Positions 51,564 through 59,720 of a stretch of DNA of 64,000 nucleotides are shown here, in pieces. The position numbers and the translations under genes were made by a program. Location of the stretch: assembly GCF_024204645.1 (NCBI RefSeq), contig NZ_CP100351.1, forward strand, positions 682,001 through 746,000. Direction: 5' to 3'. Under the pieces are notes generated by a model. The model saw only the letters and a program-made list of their open reading frames with translations, made no database searches and was not told where the DNA came from. Numbering within the stretch: position 1 is the first letter of the stretch; every line of letters starts with the position of its first letter. Source of the stretch: Desulfomicrobium sp. ZS1. Its GTDB lineage: Bacteria; Desulfobacterota; Desulfovibrionia; Desulfovibrionales; Desulfomicrobiaceae.

Positions 51564-51739
51564 GGTTTTCCTCCTGGGAGTATTGGAGGATTCCATCGCA
51601 AGGGGCGTGCCAAGGTGCGGAAGCGACGTCTGGCGGGGAAAGCGCCACCAGACGGCGGCACTGACATGGGCGGCGGATGTATAAAATTTGTGCAGCGCGG
51701 GCTTGCCTGAGCATTCTTTTCACATCCGAAAAAAAGCCT

Positions 51740-53080
51740 TTATTCAAGCCCGAGACGCTTGAGCTTGTAGATGAGCCCGCGTCTGGTGATGCCGAGCAGC
51801 TGGGCCGCGTGGGTGCGGTTGCCTTTGGTCTGCTTGAGGGCGGCAGTGACGGCTTCGATTTCGTGCTGTTCGAGGGTCTTGGTCTGGGCCGGGGCATCGG
51901 GCCCTTGGGGAATGCGGGATTCCGGCGCGGTCTTGCCGGCAGACTTGCGCACGGCCGGGGGCAGATGTTCGGGCAGGATGACGTCGGTCTGGCTCAGGAG
52001 ACGAACATGGGCCATGGCGTTGGCCAGTTCGCGCACGTTGCCCGGCCAGGGGTGGCTGATGAGGGTCTGCATGGCCGCGCGCGAGAGGCGCCGTGCTTCA
52101 GTCTTGTCCTTGTTCAGGAAGAGACGTGCCAGGGGCGGGATGTCCTCGGGGCGCTCCCGCAGGGGCGGGATATCGATGGTGATGACGTTCAGGCGGTAGT
52201 AGAGGTCCTGGCGAAAGCGGCCCTCGGCCACGTCGGTTTCCAGGTCATGGTTGGTGGCCGCGATGAGCCTGCAGTCGATGACGGTCTCCTTGTCCGAGCC
52301 TACCGGGGTGATGCGGCCCGTTTCCGTGGCCCGCAGCAGGGACGGCTGCAGTTCCAGGGGCATGTCGCCGATTTCGTCGAGAAAAAGGGTCCCCTCGTGG
52401 GCTTCGCGGAAATATCCCTTGCGTTTGGTCACGGCCCCGGTGAAGGCGCCTTTTTCATGCCCGAACAGCTCGCTGGCCAGCAGGGTCGGGGCGATGGCCG
52501 CGCAATTGACCGGAACCAGCGGCTTGGCGCTGCGGGTGCTGTGCCGGTGAATGAACTGCGCCACGACCTCTTTCCCGCTGCCGCTTTCGCCGGTCAGCAG
52601 GATCGTCGCGTCGCTGGGGGCCACGCGGTAGGCGTCGCGCAGCACGGAGCGCATGGCCAGGCTTTCGGCCACGATGCCCGTCAGTGACGCGGCGGGGATC
52701 TCTCCTCCGGCGCCGGCGCCCACGCCCAGGGTGTCACGCACGGCGGCGAGCAATTCGTCCAGATCCACGGGCTTGGCCAGGTAATCCACGGCCCCGAGCT
52801 TGAGGGCGTCCACGGCCTCGCGCACATCGGCATAGGCTGTGACCAGCAGAAAAGGCAGCTCCGGTTTTTCTGCCCGCACCCGGCGCAGCAAATCGAGCCC
52901 GCTTTCTGCCGGCATGCGCACATCGCTTACGACCATGTCCGGAGTCCGGCGGTCCATAAATTTCAGGGCGTCGGCCGCGCTCCCGGCTTCATGCACGTCA
53001 AATCCCGCATCGCGCAGCACGCGGGCATAAAGTTCACGGTAGCGGATCTCGTCGTCGACGACCAGGATGGATCTGTTCAT
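51740..53080 (-). CDS. Sigma-54-dependent NtrC-type response regulator
   Basis: A 446-residue regulator. The receiver domain has VVDDE and phospho-acceptor D53 in VVSDVRMP. The AAA+ domain has Walker A GESGSGKE, sigma-54 contact GAFTGA and LFLDEIGDMP. A Fis-like HTH ends the protein (THAAQLLGITRRGLIYKLKR). Its ATG overlaps the stop of the histidine kinase, so the two form a cognate pair. Target genes probably include a nearby envelope or transport function, but this cannot be read from the sequence. Confidence 0.93.
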   Translation of the reverse strand: MNRSILVVDDEIRYRELYARVLRDAGFDVHEAGSAADALKFMDRRTPDMVVSDVRMPAESGLDLLRRVRAEKPELPFLLVTAYADVREAVDALKLGAVDYLAKPVDLDELLAAVRDTLGVGAGAGGEIPAASLTGIVAESLAMRSVLRDAYRVAPSDATILLTGESGSGKEVVAQFIHRHSTRSAKPLVPVNCAAIAPTLLASELFGHEKGAFTGAVTKRKGYFREAHEGTLFLDEIGDMPLELQPSLLRATETGRITPVGSDKETVIDCRLIAATNHDLETDVAEGRFRQDLYYRLNVITIDIPPLRERPEDIPPLARLFLNKDKTEARRLSRAAMQTLISHPWPGNVRELANAMAHVRLLSQTDVILPEHLPPAVRKSAGKTAPESRIPQGPDAPAQTKTLEQHEIEAVTAALKQTKGNRTHAAQLLGITRRGLIYKLKRLGLE

Positions 53081-54384
53081 GGAGTCTCTCTTGCGGGTTT
53101 GATACCGGAAATGGTCATGGTCGTGCCCTGGCCCCGGATAGACCGTGCGCTTATCTTCCAACCATGAGCCTCGACCACGCGTTTGACAATGGCCAGTCCC
53201 AGCCCGTGTCCTGTGGCCGAGCCGCTGACGTAGGGCTTGAAGATGTCCGGGAGCAGCTCGGCGGGGATGCCGCGCCCCTGATCCTCTACGCAGAGTTCCA
53301 GCCTGCGCTCCTGCCTGCCGAGCACGATTCGTACGGTCGTGCCTGCCGCCGAGGCGTGCAGGCTGTTTAAAAGCAGATTTACCAGCACCTGGCGCAGCAT
53401 GGCCTCGTCGGCGGAGATGGTGGCGGCCCTGACCTGGATGAGAAGTTCGATTCCGCCTGCTTCGAAGTCGGGGCCGAGGATGTGGGCCACTTCATGACAG
53501 AGTCTGTCGATGCGCACGGGCGCGAGGCTGGGCTTGCGCTGACGGGCGAAGTTCATGAAATTGCCCAGCCGCGACGAGGCCTTGTCCACCTCGTCCATGA
53601 TGTATCCGAGCATGGCCCGGCTTTCGGCCGGGATATCGTGCCTGGCCTCGATTTGTTGGGCCATGCCCATGATGATGCCGAGCGGGTTCTTGGTCTCGTG
53701 GGCCAGCCCTGCGGCGGCCAGGCCGAGTTCTTCCAGATGGGCGCTGCGGATGCGCTCGGAGGCCAGTTCCCCGGCCAGGATGCGGCGGCGGATGCCCGTG
53801 ATCCAGACGGCCGTGACGGCGAGGATGCAGACCAGGGCGGAGGCGAAGATGGGGGCCTGACGCCGCCAGAACCAGGATGAGGTGAAATTTTCCGTGCTGC
53901 TGCGAAAACCCAGGTACATGACCGGGTTGCTGCGCGGCCACAGGCCAAGGCCGAGGTTGATCGATTCGAGAGCCTCGGTCCAATTGGCGGGGATATGGGA
54001 GGGCTGCAGGGGAGACCACATGACATACAGGTCGTCCGTTTGGATTTCGCCCCGGGTGCTGTTGGTCATCAGGAACTCCGGCATCGTCCCGGTCTGGACC
54101 AGACGGCCATGGCGGCCCTGGACCACGACAAAGAGGGTGCGCGAATCGCGGATGACGCTTGAGAGCACCGTCTCGACCTGTTTCCAGTCGGTCAGTTCGC
54201 CGTTGCTCATGGACGCGATGACCGCGTTCAGGGTGGCGAAGCTGTCCTGGGCGCGTTGGCGGCGCCAATCCATGGAGCGCTCGGAATATCCTTGCCAGGA
54301 CCATAAGATCCAGACGCCAAGAGCCATGATGAGCCCCATGGCCGTCATGAGCGGGATGCGGTACAGGCGCGTGTCGTGTTTCAT
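53077..54384 (-). CDS. Membrane-bound sensor histidine kinase
   Basis: A 435-residue kinase. Membrane helices lie near residues 12-30 and 178-200 and enclose a periplasmic sensor region. The HisKA box is LAAAGLAHETKNPLG with the phospho-accepting His, and the ATPase domain has VNLLLNSLHA, DQGRGIP and GHGLGLAIVKRVVEAH. It pairs with the sigma-54 response regulator downstream (ATGA overlap). GGAGGAAAA precedes its start. Stimulus unknown. Confidence 0.93.
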   Translation of the reverse strand: MKHDTRLYRIPLMTAMGLIMALGVWILWSWQGYSERSMDWRRQRAQDSFATLNAVIASMSNGELTDWKQVETVLSSVIRDSRTLFVVVQGRHGRLVQTGTMPEFLMTNSTRGEIQTDDLYVMWSPLQPSHIPANWTEALESINLGLGLWPRSNPVMYLGFRSSTENFTSSWFWRRQAPIFASALVCILAVTAVWITGIRRRILAGELASERIRSAHLEELGLAAAGLAHETKNPLGIIMGMAQQIEARHDIPAESRAMLGYIMDEVDKASSRLGNFMNFARQRKPSLAPVRIDRLCHEVAHILGPDFEAGGIELLIQVRAATISADEAMLRQVLVNLLLNSLHASAAGTTVRIVLGRQERRLELCVEDQGRGIPAELLPDIFKPYVSGSATGHGLGLAIVKRVVEAHGWKISARSIRGQGTTMTISGIKPARETP

Positions 54385-54430
54385 TTTTCCTCCTTGCCGG
54401 CTTTTGACATAGCAAAGAGTGTGCTGAAGA

Positions 54431-55222
54431 TTAGCCCAGCAGCATCCGGTCCGAAACTTCCGCGTCCGCCTGGCTCTGGAACTTGTCCAGCAGGTCCTCC
54501 ACGGTCAGCCCTGCCTTTTCCTCTCCGCGCACGTCGAAGATGATGCGGCCCCGGTGCATCATGATCAGCCGGTTGCCGAGGGTCAGCGCCTGATGCATGT
54601 TGTGGGTGACCATGAGCGTGGTCAGGTTGTGTTCGGTGACGATGTTTCGGGTCAGCTCCAGGATCTGGCCCGCAGTCTTGGGATCAAGGGCCGCAGTATG
54701 TTCGTCCAGGAGCAGCAGCTCCGGTCGAACCAGAGTGGCCATGACCATGGTCAAGGCCTGGCGCTGTCCGCCGGAGAGGAGGCCCGCCCGGTCCTGGAGG
54801 CGGTCTTCAAGTCCAAGCCCAAGCGGGCGCAGGAGCAGGCGAAAGGCCTCCTTGTCGGCCGCCTTGACGCCTCGGGACAGGCCGCGCCGTTGTCCGCGTT
54901 TCTGGGCCAGGGCCAGGTTCTGGGCAATGGAGCCGCTCCCGCAGGTGCCCATCAGCGGGTCCTGGAAGACCCGGCCGATGAAGCGGGCGCGCTTGTGTTC
55001 GGGCCAGCGGGTCACGTCGGTTCCGGCCATGGCGATGCTTCCGGAGTCCAGGGTGTGGGTTCCGGCTAGGCAGGACAGAAAGGTCGATTTGCCCGCGCCG
55101 TTGGAGCCGATGATGGTGACGAAGTCGCCCTGCTCGATGTCGATGGACAGGTCCCGAAGGCTGTGCACTTCGTTCACACTGCCGCGGTGAAAATATTTGT
55201 TGATGGCGTGGACGCGGATCAT
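54431..55222 (-). CDS. ABC transporter ATPase (TrpX/BPD_transp_2-associated type)
   Basis: A 263-residue ATPase. Walker A is GSNGAGKST, the signature is LSGGQRQALTMVMA and Walker B is LLLLDEHTAALDP. The D-loop region HTAALDPK and the tail fit ATPases that serve single-permease importers of the type used for tryptophan or purine-like substrates. It overlaps the permease gene by 4 bases. No substrate-binding protein is next to it. Confidence 0.87.
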   Translation of the reverse strand: MIRVHAINKYFHRGSVNEVHSLRDLSIDIEQGDFVTIIGSNGAGKSTFLSCLAGTHTLDSGSIAMAGTDVTRWPEHKRARFIGRVFQDPLMGTCGSGSIAQNLALAQKRGQRRGLSRGVKAADKEAFRLLLRPLGLGLEDRLQDRAGLLSGGQRQALTMVMATLVRPELLLLDEHTAALDPKTAGQILELTRNIVTEHNLTTLMVTHNMHQALTLGNRLIMMHRGRIIFDVRGEEKAGLTVEDLLDKFQSQADAEVSDRMLLG

Positions 55223-56103
55223 CGGGTGAACCTCTGCTTGAGCATGGGCGAGGTCAGAGCCACGATGACCAGAAAGGCGGTGATCAGGTTCAGGTCGCTG
55301 GGGGTGAAGGAAAAGCTGCCGAGCCTGGATCCCAGCGCCAGGGCGATGGCGGTGCGGTAGAGGATGGAACCGACGATGACCGCGATGCAGGCCCTGGCGA
55401 TGGTCGCCTTGCCGAAGACCGTTTCGCCGAGGATGACGGAGGCCAGTCCTGCGACGATGGTGCCCACGCCCATGTTCACGTCCGCCGCGCCCTGGTTCTG
55501 GGCGATGAGCGCCCCGCTGAAGGCGACCAGGGCGTTGGAGAGGCCCACGCCGAAAATGATGACGTTGTCCGTGTTCACGCCCTGCGAGGTGATCATCTGC
55601 CGGTTGTCGCCGGTGGCCAGCATGGCCTGCCCGTATTCGGTGTGCAGAAACCAGATCAGTCCGGCCGTGATGAGGGCTGCGACAACGAAAAAGAACACGG
55701 GGGTGAGCTGATAGAGCGGCAGTCCCAGATTCTCGAGGTCCGTCAGCACCGACGGTGTGCCGAGGAGCGCCACATTGGGGCCGCCCATGATCCTGATATT
55801 GATGGAATAAAGTGAGATCATGGTCAGGATGGAGGCCAAGAGGTGCAGAATTTTGAGTTTGGTGTTCAGGATCGCGGTCACCGCTCCGGCCAGAAACCCT
55901 GCCATCGAGGCCAGCATAAGGGCCAGGTACGGGCTGTGCCCGGCGGTGATGGTCACGGCGCTGACCGAAGCTCCCAGCGGCAGGCTGCCGTCCACGGTCA
56001 GATCCGGAAAGTCGAGGATGCGAAAGGTCAGGTACACCCCGAGGGCCATGATGCCATATAAAAAACCCTGTTCCAGGGCTCCGAGGAAGGCGTAGAGGGT
56101 CAT
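55219..56103 (-). CDS. ABC transporter permease (BPD_transp_2 family)
   Basis: A 294-residue permease with eight to nine helices (FLYGIMALGVYLTFRILDFP, and SNALVAFSGALIAQNQGAAD). This family normally works with a lipoprotein binding protein encoded just upstream, but the upstream gene here is a CHASE2/HD-GYP protein on the same strand. The substrate is therefore unknown. The gap to the upstream gene is 119 bases. Confidence 0.87.
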   Translation of the reverse strand: MTLYAFLGALEQGFLYGIMALGVYLTFRILDFPDLTVDGSLPLGASVSAVTITAGHSPYLALMLASMAGFLAGAVTAILNTKLKILHLLASILTMISLYSINIRIMGGPNVALLGTPSVLTDLENLGLPLYQLTPVFFFVVAALITAGLIWFLHTEYGQAMLATGDNRQMITSQGVNTDNVIIFGVGLSNALVAFSGALIAQNQGAADVNMGVGTIVAGLASVILGETVFGKATIARACIAVIVGSILYRTAIALALGSRLGSFSFTPSDLNLITAFLVIVALTSPMLKQRFTR

Positions 56104-56222
56104 GTTGTGTTGGTGCTGGATGTGGATGAAAAAGGCATCGTCTGCCCGATGTGCGGGACATACATGGGGCCGGGGGGAAGGACAAGCCTGCGGCTGCGTC
56201 CCGGGCCTGGCCTGTGCTCGGC

Positions 56223-58187
56223 TCAGTCGTAGCGGGTGCTGATCTGCATGAACTCATGCCGGGACTGTTCGAATGCGTCGACCACATCCGGGTCGAAATG
56301 GGAGCCGCGCCCGTCCAGGATGATTTGACAGGCCTCTTCATGCGTCATGGCGTCCTTGTAGACGCGTTTTGTGACCAGCGCGTCATAGACGTCGGCCAGT
56401 GCCATGAGCCTGCCTCCAAGGGGGATGTCCTCTCCTTTGAGCCCCTGGGGATAACCGCTGCCGTCCCATTTTTCATGGTGGGAGAGGGCGATTTCCCGCG
56501 CCAGGCCGAGGAAGGACCGGTCGCCGCTGTCCGTGCTCTGGCGTTCCGCCTCGGCCAGGGTTTCGGCCCCAAGGACAGTGTGGCGTTGCATCTCCGTGAA
56601 CTCTTCACGGGTCAGCATGCCTGGCTTGAGCAGGATGCTGTCGGCTATGCCGACCTTGCCGATATCGTGCAGGGGCGCGGATTTGTAGAGCAGTTCGATG
56701 GTCTCCCGGTCGAGGTGCTTTTTGTATTTTGCTTGTCTGGCCAGGACGCGGGCCAGAACGAGGATATACTCGCGAGTGCGCCGGATGTGTCCTCCGGTTT
56801 CGGGGTCCCGGGTTTCGGCCAGCGCGGTGAGGCTCATGATGGTGGCGTCTTGGGCGTGCAGCAGTTGTTGGCTGCGGATGCGCAGTTCACGCTCCTCCAT
56901 GCCGTATTTGATGAGGCTTAAAAGAGCCATGTTGCCGAGCAAAATTATTTCTGTGGACAAGGGCGAAATCCAGTAGCCGGGACCGTTCAGAAGCCAGAGG
57001 CTGGCGCTCCACACCCCGGTCGCTCCCAGGACCAGACCGGCCGCGCAGGCCAAGGGACCGGCGGACATCATCATGAGGCTCGACAGGAGGCCGACAAGCA
57101 CGATGGCGCATGCTTCCGCCCCGATGGCCCAGGCCGGACGGATCAGGGTGTCTTTCTGGAGCAGGTTGTCGAGCAGGGTGGCATGGACTTCTATGCCCGG
57201 AAAGACGCGGTCCACGGGGGTCGGATGATTGTCGCCAAGCCCTGAGGCGGTGGGGCCGACAATGGCCACGCGACCGTGCAAATCCGGCAGGGGGGCGCTT
57301 AGGATATCGGTTGCGGAGTAGGTGGTGAAGGTGCCGCTGGGGCCGCGATATCTGAGCAGCACATTGCCCTGGGCGTCGATGTGCGTACGCTTGCGCCCAA
57401 ACTGCACGAAGCCGCCGTCGGCGTCCTGCCCCAGACCGATGGCGGTTTCACCCCGGGTCATGACCGTGGCCAGGATCAGGCTTGGCAGCAGTTCGTCTGC
57501 GTGCAGCGCCATGAGCGGGGTCCGTCGGATGACTCCGTCGGAGTCGGGCAGGGCGTTGATGAAGCCTGAATTTGTCGCGGCTGCGTTCAGGATCGTCAGG
57601 GGGCAGACGGCGTTCTCGGCCGCGTGCAATGACAACGCGGCAGATATGGTTTGTCCGGAGAGGATCGGATGAACGTCGCAGAAGGGTTCGTCGCTGCCGG
57701 TGGGGGTAAAAAGCAGTTTGTAACCCAGAACGGTCGGCATTTTTGCCAGCGCTTCTGCCAGCAATTGGTCATGGTCCAGTCTGGTGCGAGGCAACCCTCC
57801 AAGATCAAATGAGAATCCCGTGTCTCGGCGCAGCTCTTCCTGGACCAGTAGCGGGGAGGTCCTGTCGCGGGCCGAGAGGATTAGGTCCAGGGTCACGATG
57901 TCTGCGCCGGCTTCGCGCAGGCGGGTGATCAGGCGTGCCAATACATGCCGCGGCCAGGGCCATTGCCCGAGATCGGCCAGGGACCTGTCGTCGATGGCGA
58001 TGAGCACGGGCACAGGGCTCGGGGGGCGCTGACTGCTTTGGGACAGCAGCACATCGTAGACCTTGCGTTCGAAATGGACGAGCAATTCCGGGCGCGCGAC
58101 ATGCAGAATCACGATGCAGAGCGTGATGACGCATCCGGTGCCCAGCAGGCGAAGAATGTCCCGGCGGCGGTATCTGTGTCGCTTCAT
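56223..58187 (-). CDS. CHASE2-sensor HD-GYP domain protein
   Basis: A 654-residue membrane protein. An N-terminal helix leads to a CHASE2 sensor domain (VPVLIAIDDRSLADLGQWPW to SDGVIRRTPLM). Three helices follow at about residues 345-430. The cytoplasmic HD-GYP domain has LHDIGKVGI and HHEKWDGSGYPQGLKG, which mark it as an active-type cyclic-di-GMP phosphodiesterase. It is preceded by OmpA-like lipoprotein and FecR-like genes on the same strand, a recurring envelope-signalling set. Confidence 0.92.
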   Translation of the reverse strand: MKRHRYRRRDILRLLGTGCVITLCIVILHVARPELLVHFERKVYDVLLSQSSQRPPSPVPVLIAIDDRSLADLGQWPWPRHVLARLITRLREAGADIVTLDLILSARDRTSPLLVQEELRRDTGFSFDLGGLPRTRLDHDQLLAEALAKMPTVLGYKLLFTPTGSDEPFCDVHPILSGQTISAALSLHAAENAVCPLTILNAAATNSGFINALPDSDGVIRRTPLMALHADELLPSLILATVMTRGETAIGLGQDADGGFVQFGRKRTHIDAQGNVLLRYRGPSGTFTTYSATDILSAPLPDLHGRVAIVGPTASGLGDNHPTPVDRVFPGIEVHATLLDNLLQKDTLIRPAWAIGAEACAIVLVGLLSSLMMMSAGPLACAAGLVLGATGVWSASLWLLNGPGYWISPLSTEIILLGNMALLSLIKYGMEERELRIRSQQLLHAQDATIMSLTALAETRDPETGGHIRRTREYILVLARVLARQAKYKKHLDRETIELLYKSAPLHDIGKVGIADSILLKPGMLTREEFTEMQRHTVLGAETLAEAERQSTDSGDRSFLGLAREIALSHHEKWDGSGYPQGLKGEDIPLGGRLMALADVYDALVTKRVYKDAMTHEEACQIILDGRGSHFDPDVVDAFEQSRHEFMQISTRYD

Positions 58188-58213
58188 GTTTTGATGACTG
58201 GCCGCGCGGGTAG

Positions 58214-58810
58214 TCAGCGGACCAGTACTTCCACGCGGCGGTTCCTGGGTTCGGGAGTATCATCGGCGGTGGGAATGAGGAGGTTGCCCTCACCATGGGA
58301 AAAGACTTGCATGATGGACGGATCAACACCTTCTTTGATCAGGACATCGCGGGCGCCCTCGGCCCGTTCCAGGGACAGGCGGGCGTTGTCCTCGCGCTGC
58401 CCGATTGTGTCCGAGTGGCCGTTGATGCGTACATCGCGGGAATTGCGGCGGGTGATGGCTTCAATGATCATGGGCGGAACGGGTTTCGATTCGGCGGTCA
58501 GTTCCGATCTGCCGAATTCAAAATAGAGCAGAAAGGTCTCGGGAGGATTGGGCATGGCCTGAAGAGCCGGGCCGTACTCGCGTTCAATCTTTTTCTGATC
58601 GAGGGTGCGCAGGACGTCGGGCGCGGCCGAGGAGTCGCTGACCCTTGTGCTGTGCCCGGCGGCGGACAGCTTTTGCGTTCCGGCCGGAGTGCTGACCTGG
58701 ACCTGTCCTACCGAGCCGTCAAGGTCTTTAAGCAGGACCACGGTTGTACCTTTGGCTGCGCAGCCGCTAAAGGCCAGGCAAAGGATGAGCAGAAGAATGC
58801 GTGCGATCAT
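58214..58810 (-). CDS. OmpA-like outer-membrane lipoprotein
   Basis: A 198-residue lipoprotein. The signal peptide ends in the lipobox FSGC. A spacer follows, and then an OmpA-C domain (YFEFGRSELTAES, NGHSDTIGQREDN, and RNRRVEVLVR) that should bind peptidoglycan. Its ATG overlaps the stop of the FecR-domain gene, and a CHASE2/HD-GYP gene follows it. Confidence 0.9.
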   Translation of the reverse strand: MIARILLLILCLAFSGCAAKGTTVVLLKDLDGSVGQVQVSTPAGTQKLSAAGHSTRVSDSSAAPDVLRTLDQKKIEREYGPALQAMPNPPETFLLYFEFGRSELTAESKPVPPMIIEAITRRNSRDVRINGHSDTIGQREDNARLSLERAEGARDVLIKEGVDPSIMQVFSHGEGNLLIPTADDTPEPRNRRVEVLVR

Positions 58811-59250
58811 TATTCCACCACCCGGACCAGAAAGCGCGTGCCGTGAACGGCGATGACCGCGTCCGGGGTTTCGAGGTGAACTTTTTCGGGGGCCAGGCGG
58901 CCGATCACCCCGGACATATAGGCAAAAGAGCCTTTGAGCAGACGTATGGCGATGGAAAATTTTTCTTCCTGGGGCGCAAAGGCGAAGTCGCTCAGTTCGA
59001 GACGGCTGTTCGGGCCGAGGGAGATGACCGTGTCGTCTTCCAGCATGATTCCGAGCGTGCTTTGATCCGAGGTGGTGACAGTGTCGCTCACATAAAGGAC
59101 GTCTCCAATCGTGGCCGCAATGACATCGCCCGCGCGCAGTATTTGTCCGCTCCCCTCAGAGGTCTTGATGAAGCCCGCCACGTCTGGTGCCGCGTGGGCG
59201 GTGCCTGTGTGCAGAATGAAACTCAGGACGAGGAGCATGAAGAGATGCAT
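58810..59250 (-). CDS. FecR-domain periplasmic protein
   Basis: A 146-residue secreted protein. The signal peptide ends near HTGTAHAAP. The FecR domain is recognised by GQILRAGDVIAATIGD, TLGIMLEDDTVISLGPNSRL and VIAVHGTRFLVRV. Unlike sigma-factor-linked FecR, it lies in front of OmpA-like and CHASE2/HD-GYP genes, the pattern found in CHASE2 adenylate-cyclase loci. Role in sensing is inferred. Confidence 0.88.
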   Translation of the reverse strand: MHLFMLLVLSFILHTGTAHAAPDVAGFIKTSEGSGQILRAGDVIAATIGDVLYVSDTVTTSDQSTLGIMLEDDTVISLGPNSRLELSDFAFAPQEEKFSIAIRLLKGSFAYMSGVIGRLAPEKVHLETPDAVIAVHGTRFLVRVVE

Positions 59251-59720
59251 GTGTTTTCTCCGGGGATGCAGGGTGTCAACAATTGTTTAATCATATCCTA
59301 CTCTTTGATATTGTTCAAGCAATGCGTGCAGGACCATGCGCGTCGTTGTTCCAGGCGGTGATGATGACGGCTGGTGAGCGATGACCGTGATGCCGCATTT
59401 CGTCAATGAACGCTTGATTTTTGATCCTGCGTGTGCCCTGAGTTTCAAGGCTGCGGGGCTGGCGGGCAGACTCCTTGCATTGATCCCGCGCCGGGTCTAA
59501 AAAACTTGATCCGCGCGGGGCTTGGCCGCCGGGATCATCCGGCAGCCCGCAATTGTTCCGTGGATGGTCGCGGTAAGTGCCGTATAGGCATATTTGGTGG
59601 AACGCAGTGTCTATCCGGCGGGATCAAAGAGGATATTCCGTCGCTCAGACCTGCGTACTTTGACAGAAGCTCCACGCTTTGAGTAGGGCAGAGCCCAAAT
59701 CATCTTCGACAGAGGTCTTT
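59251..59720. other. Intergenic region between FecR gene and recQ
   Basis: 470 bases between divergent genes. A frame of 83 codons (59431-59682, plus strand) has no ribosome-binding site and no recognisable features. I see no RNA gene, repeat or clear terminator. Promoters for both genes must lie here. Confidence 0.5.

Noticed and set aside
55223-56341. Fusion of the ABC ATPase to a long upstream frame
   Set aside because: The extension overlaps the permease gene in another frame; the ATGA junction marks the true ATPase start.
59431-59682. 83-codon frame upstream of recQ
   Set aside because: No ribosome-binding site, no recognisable motif, and it ends next to the recQ start region.
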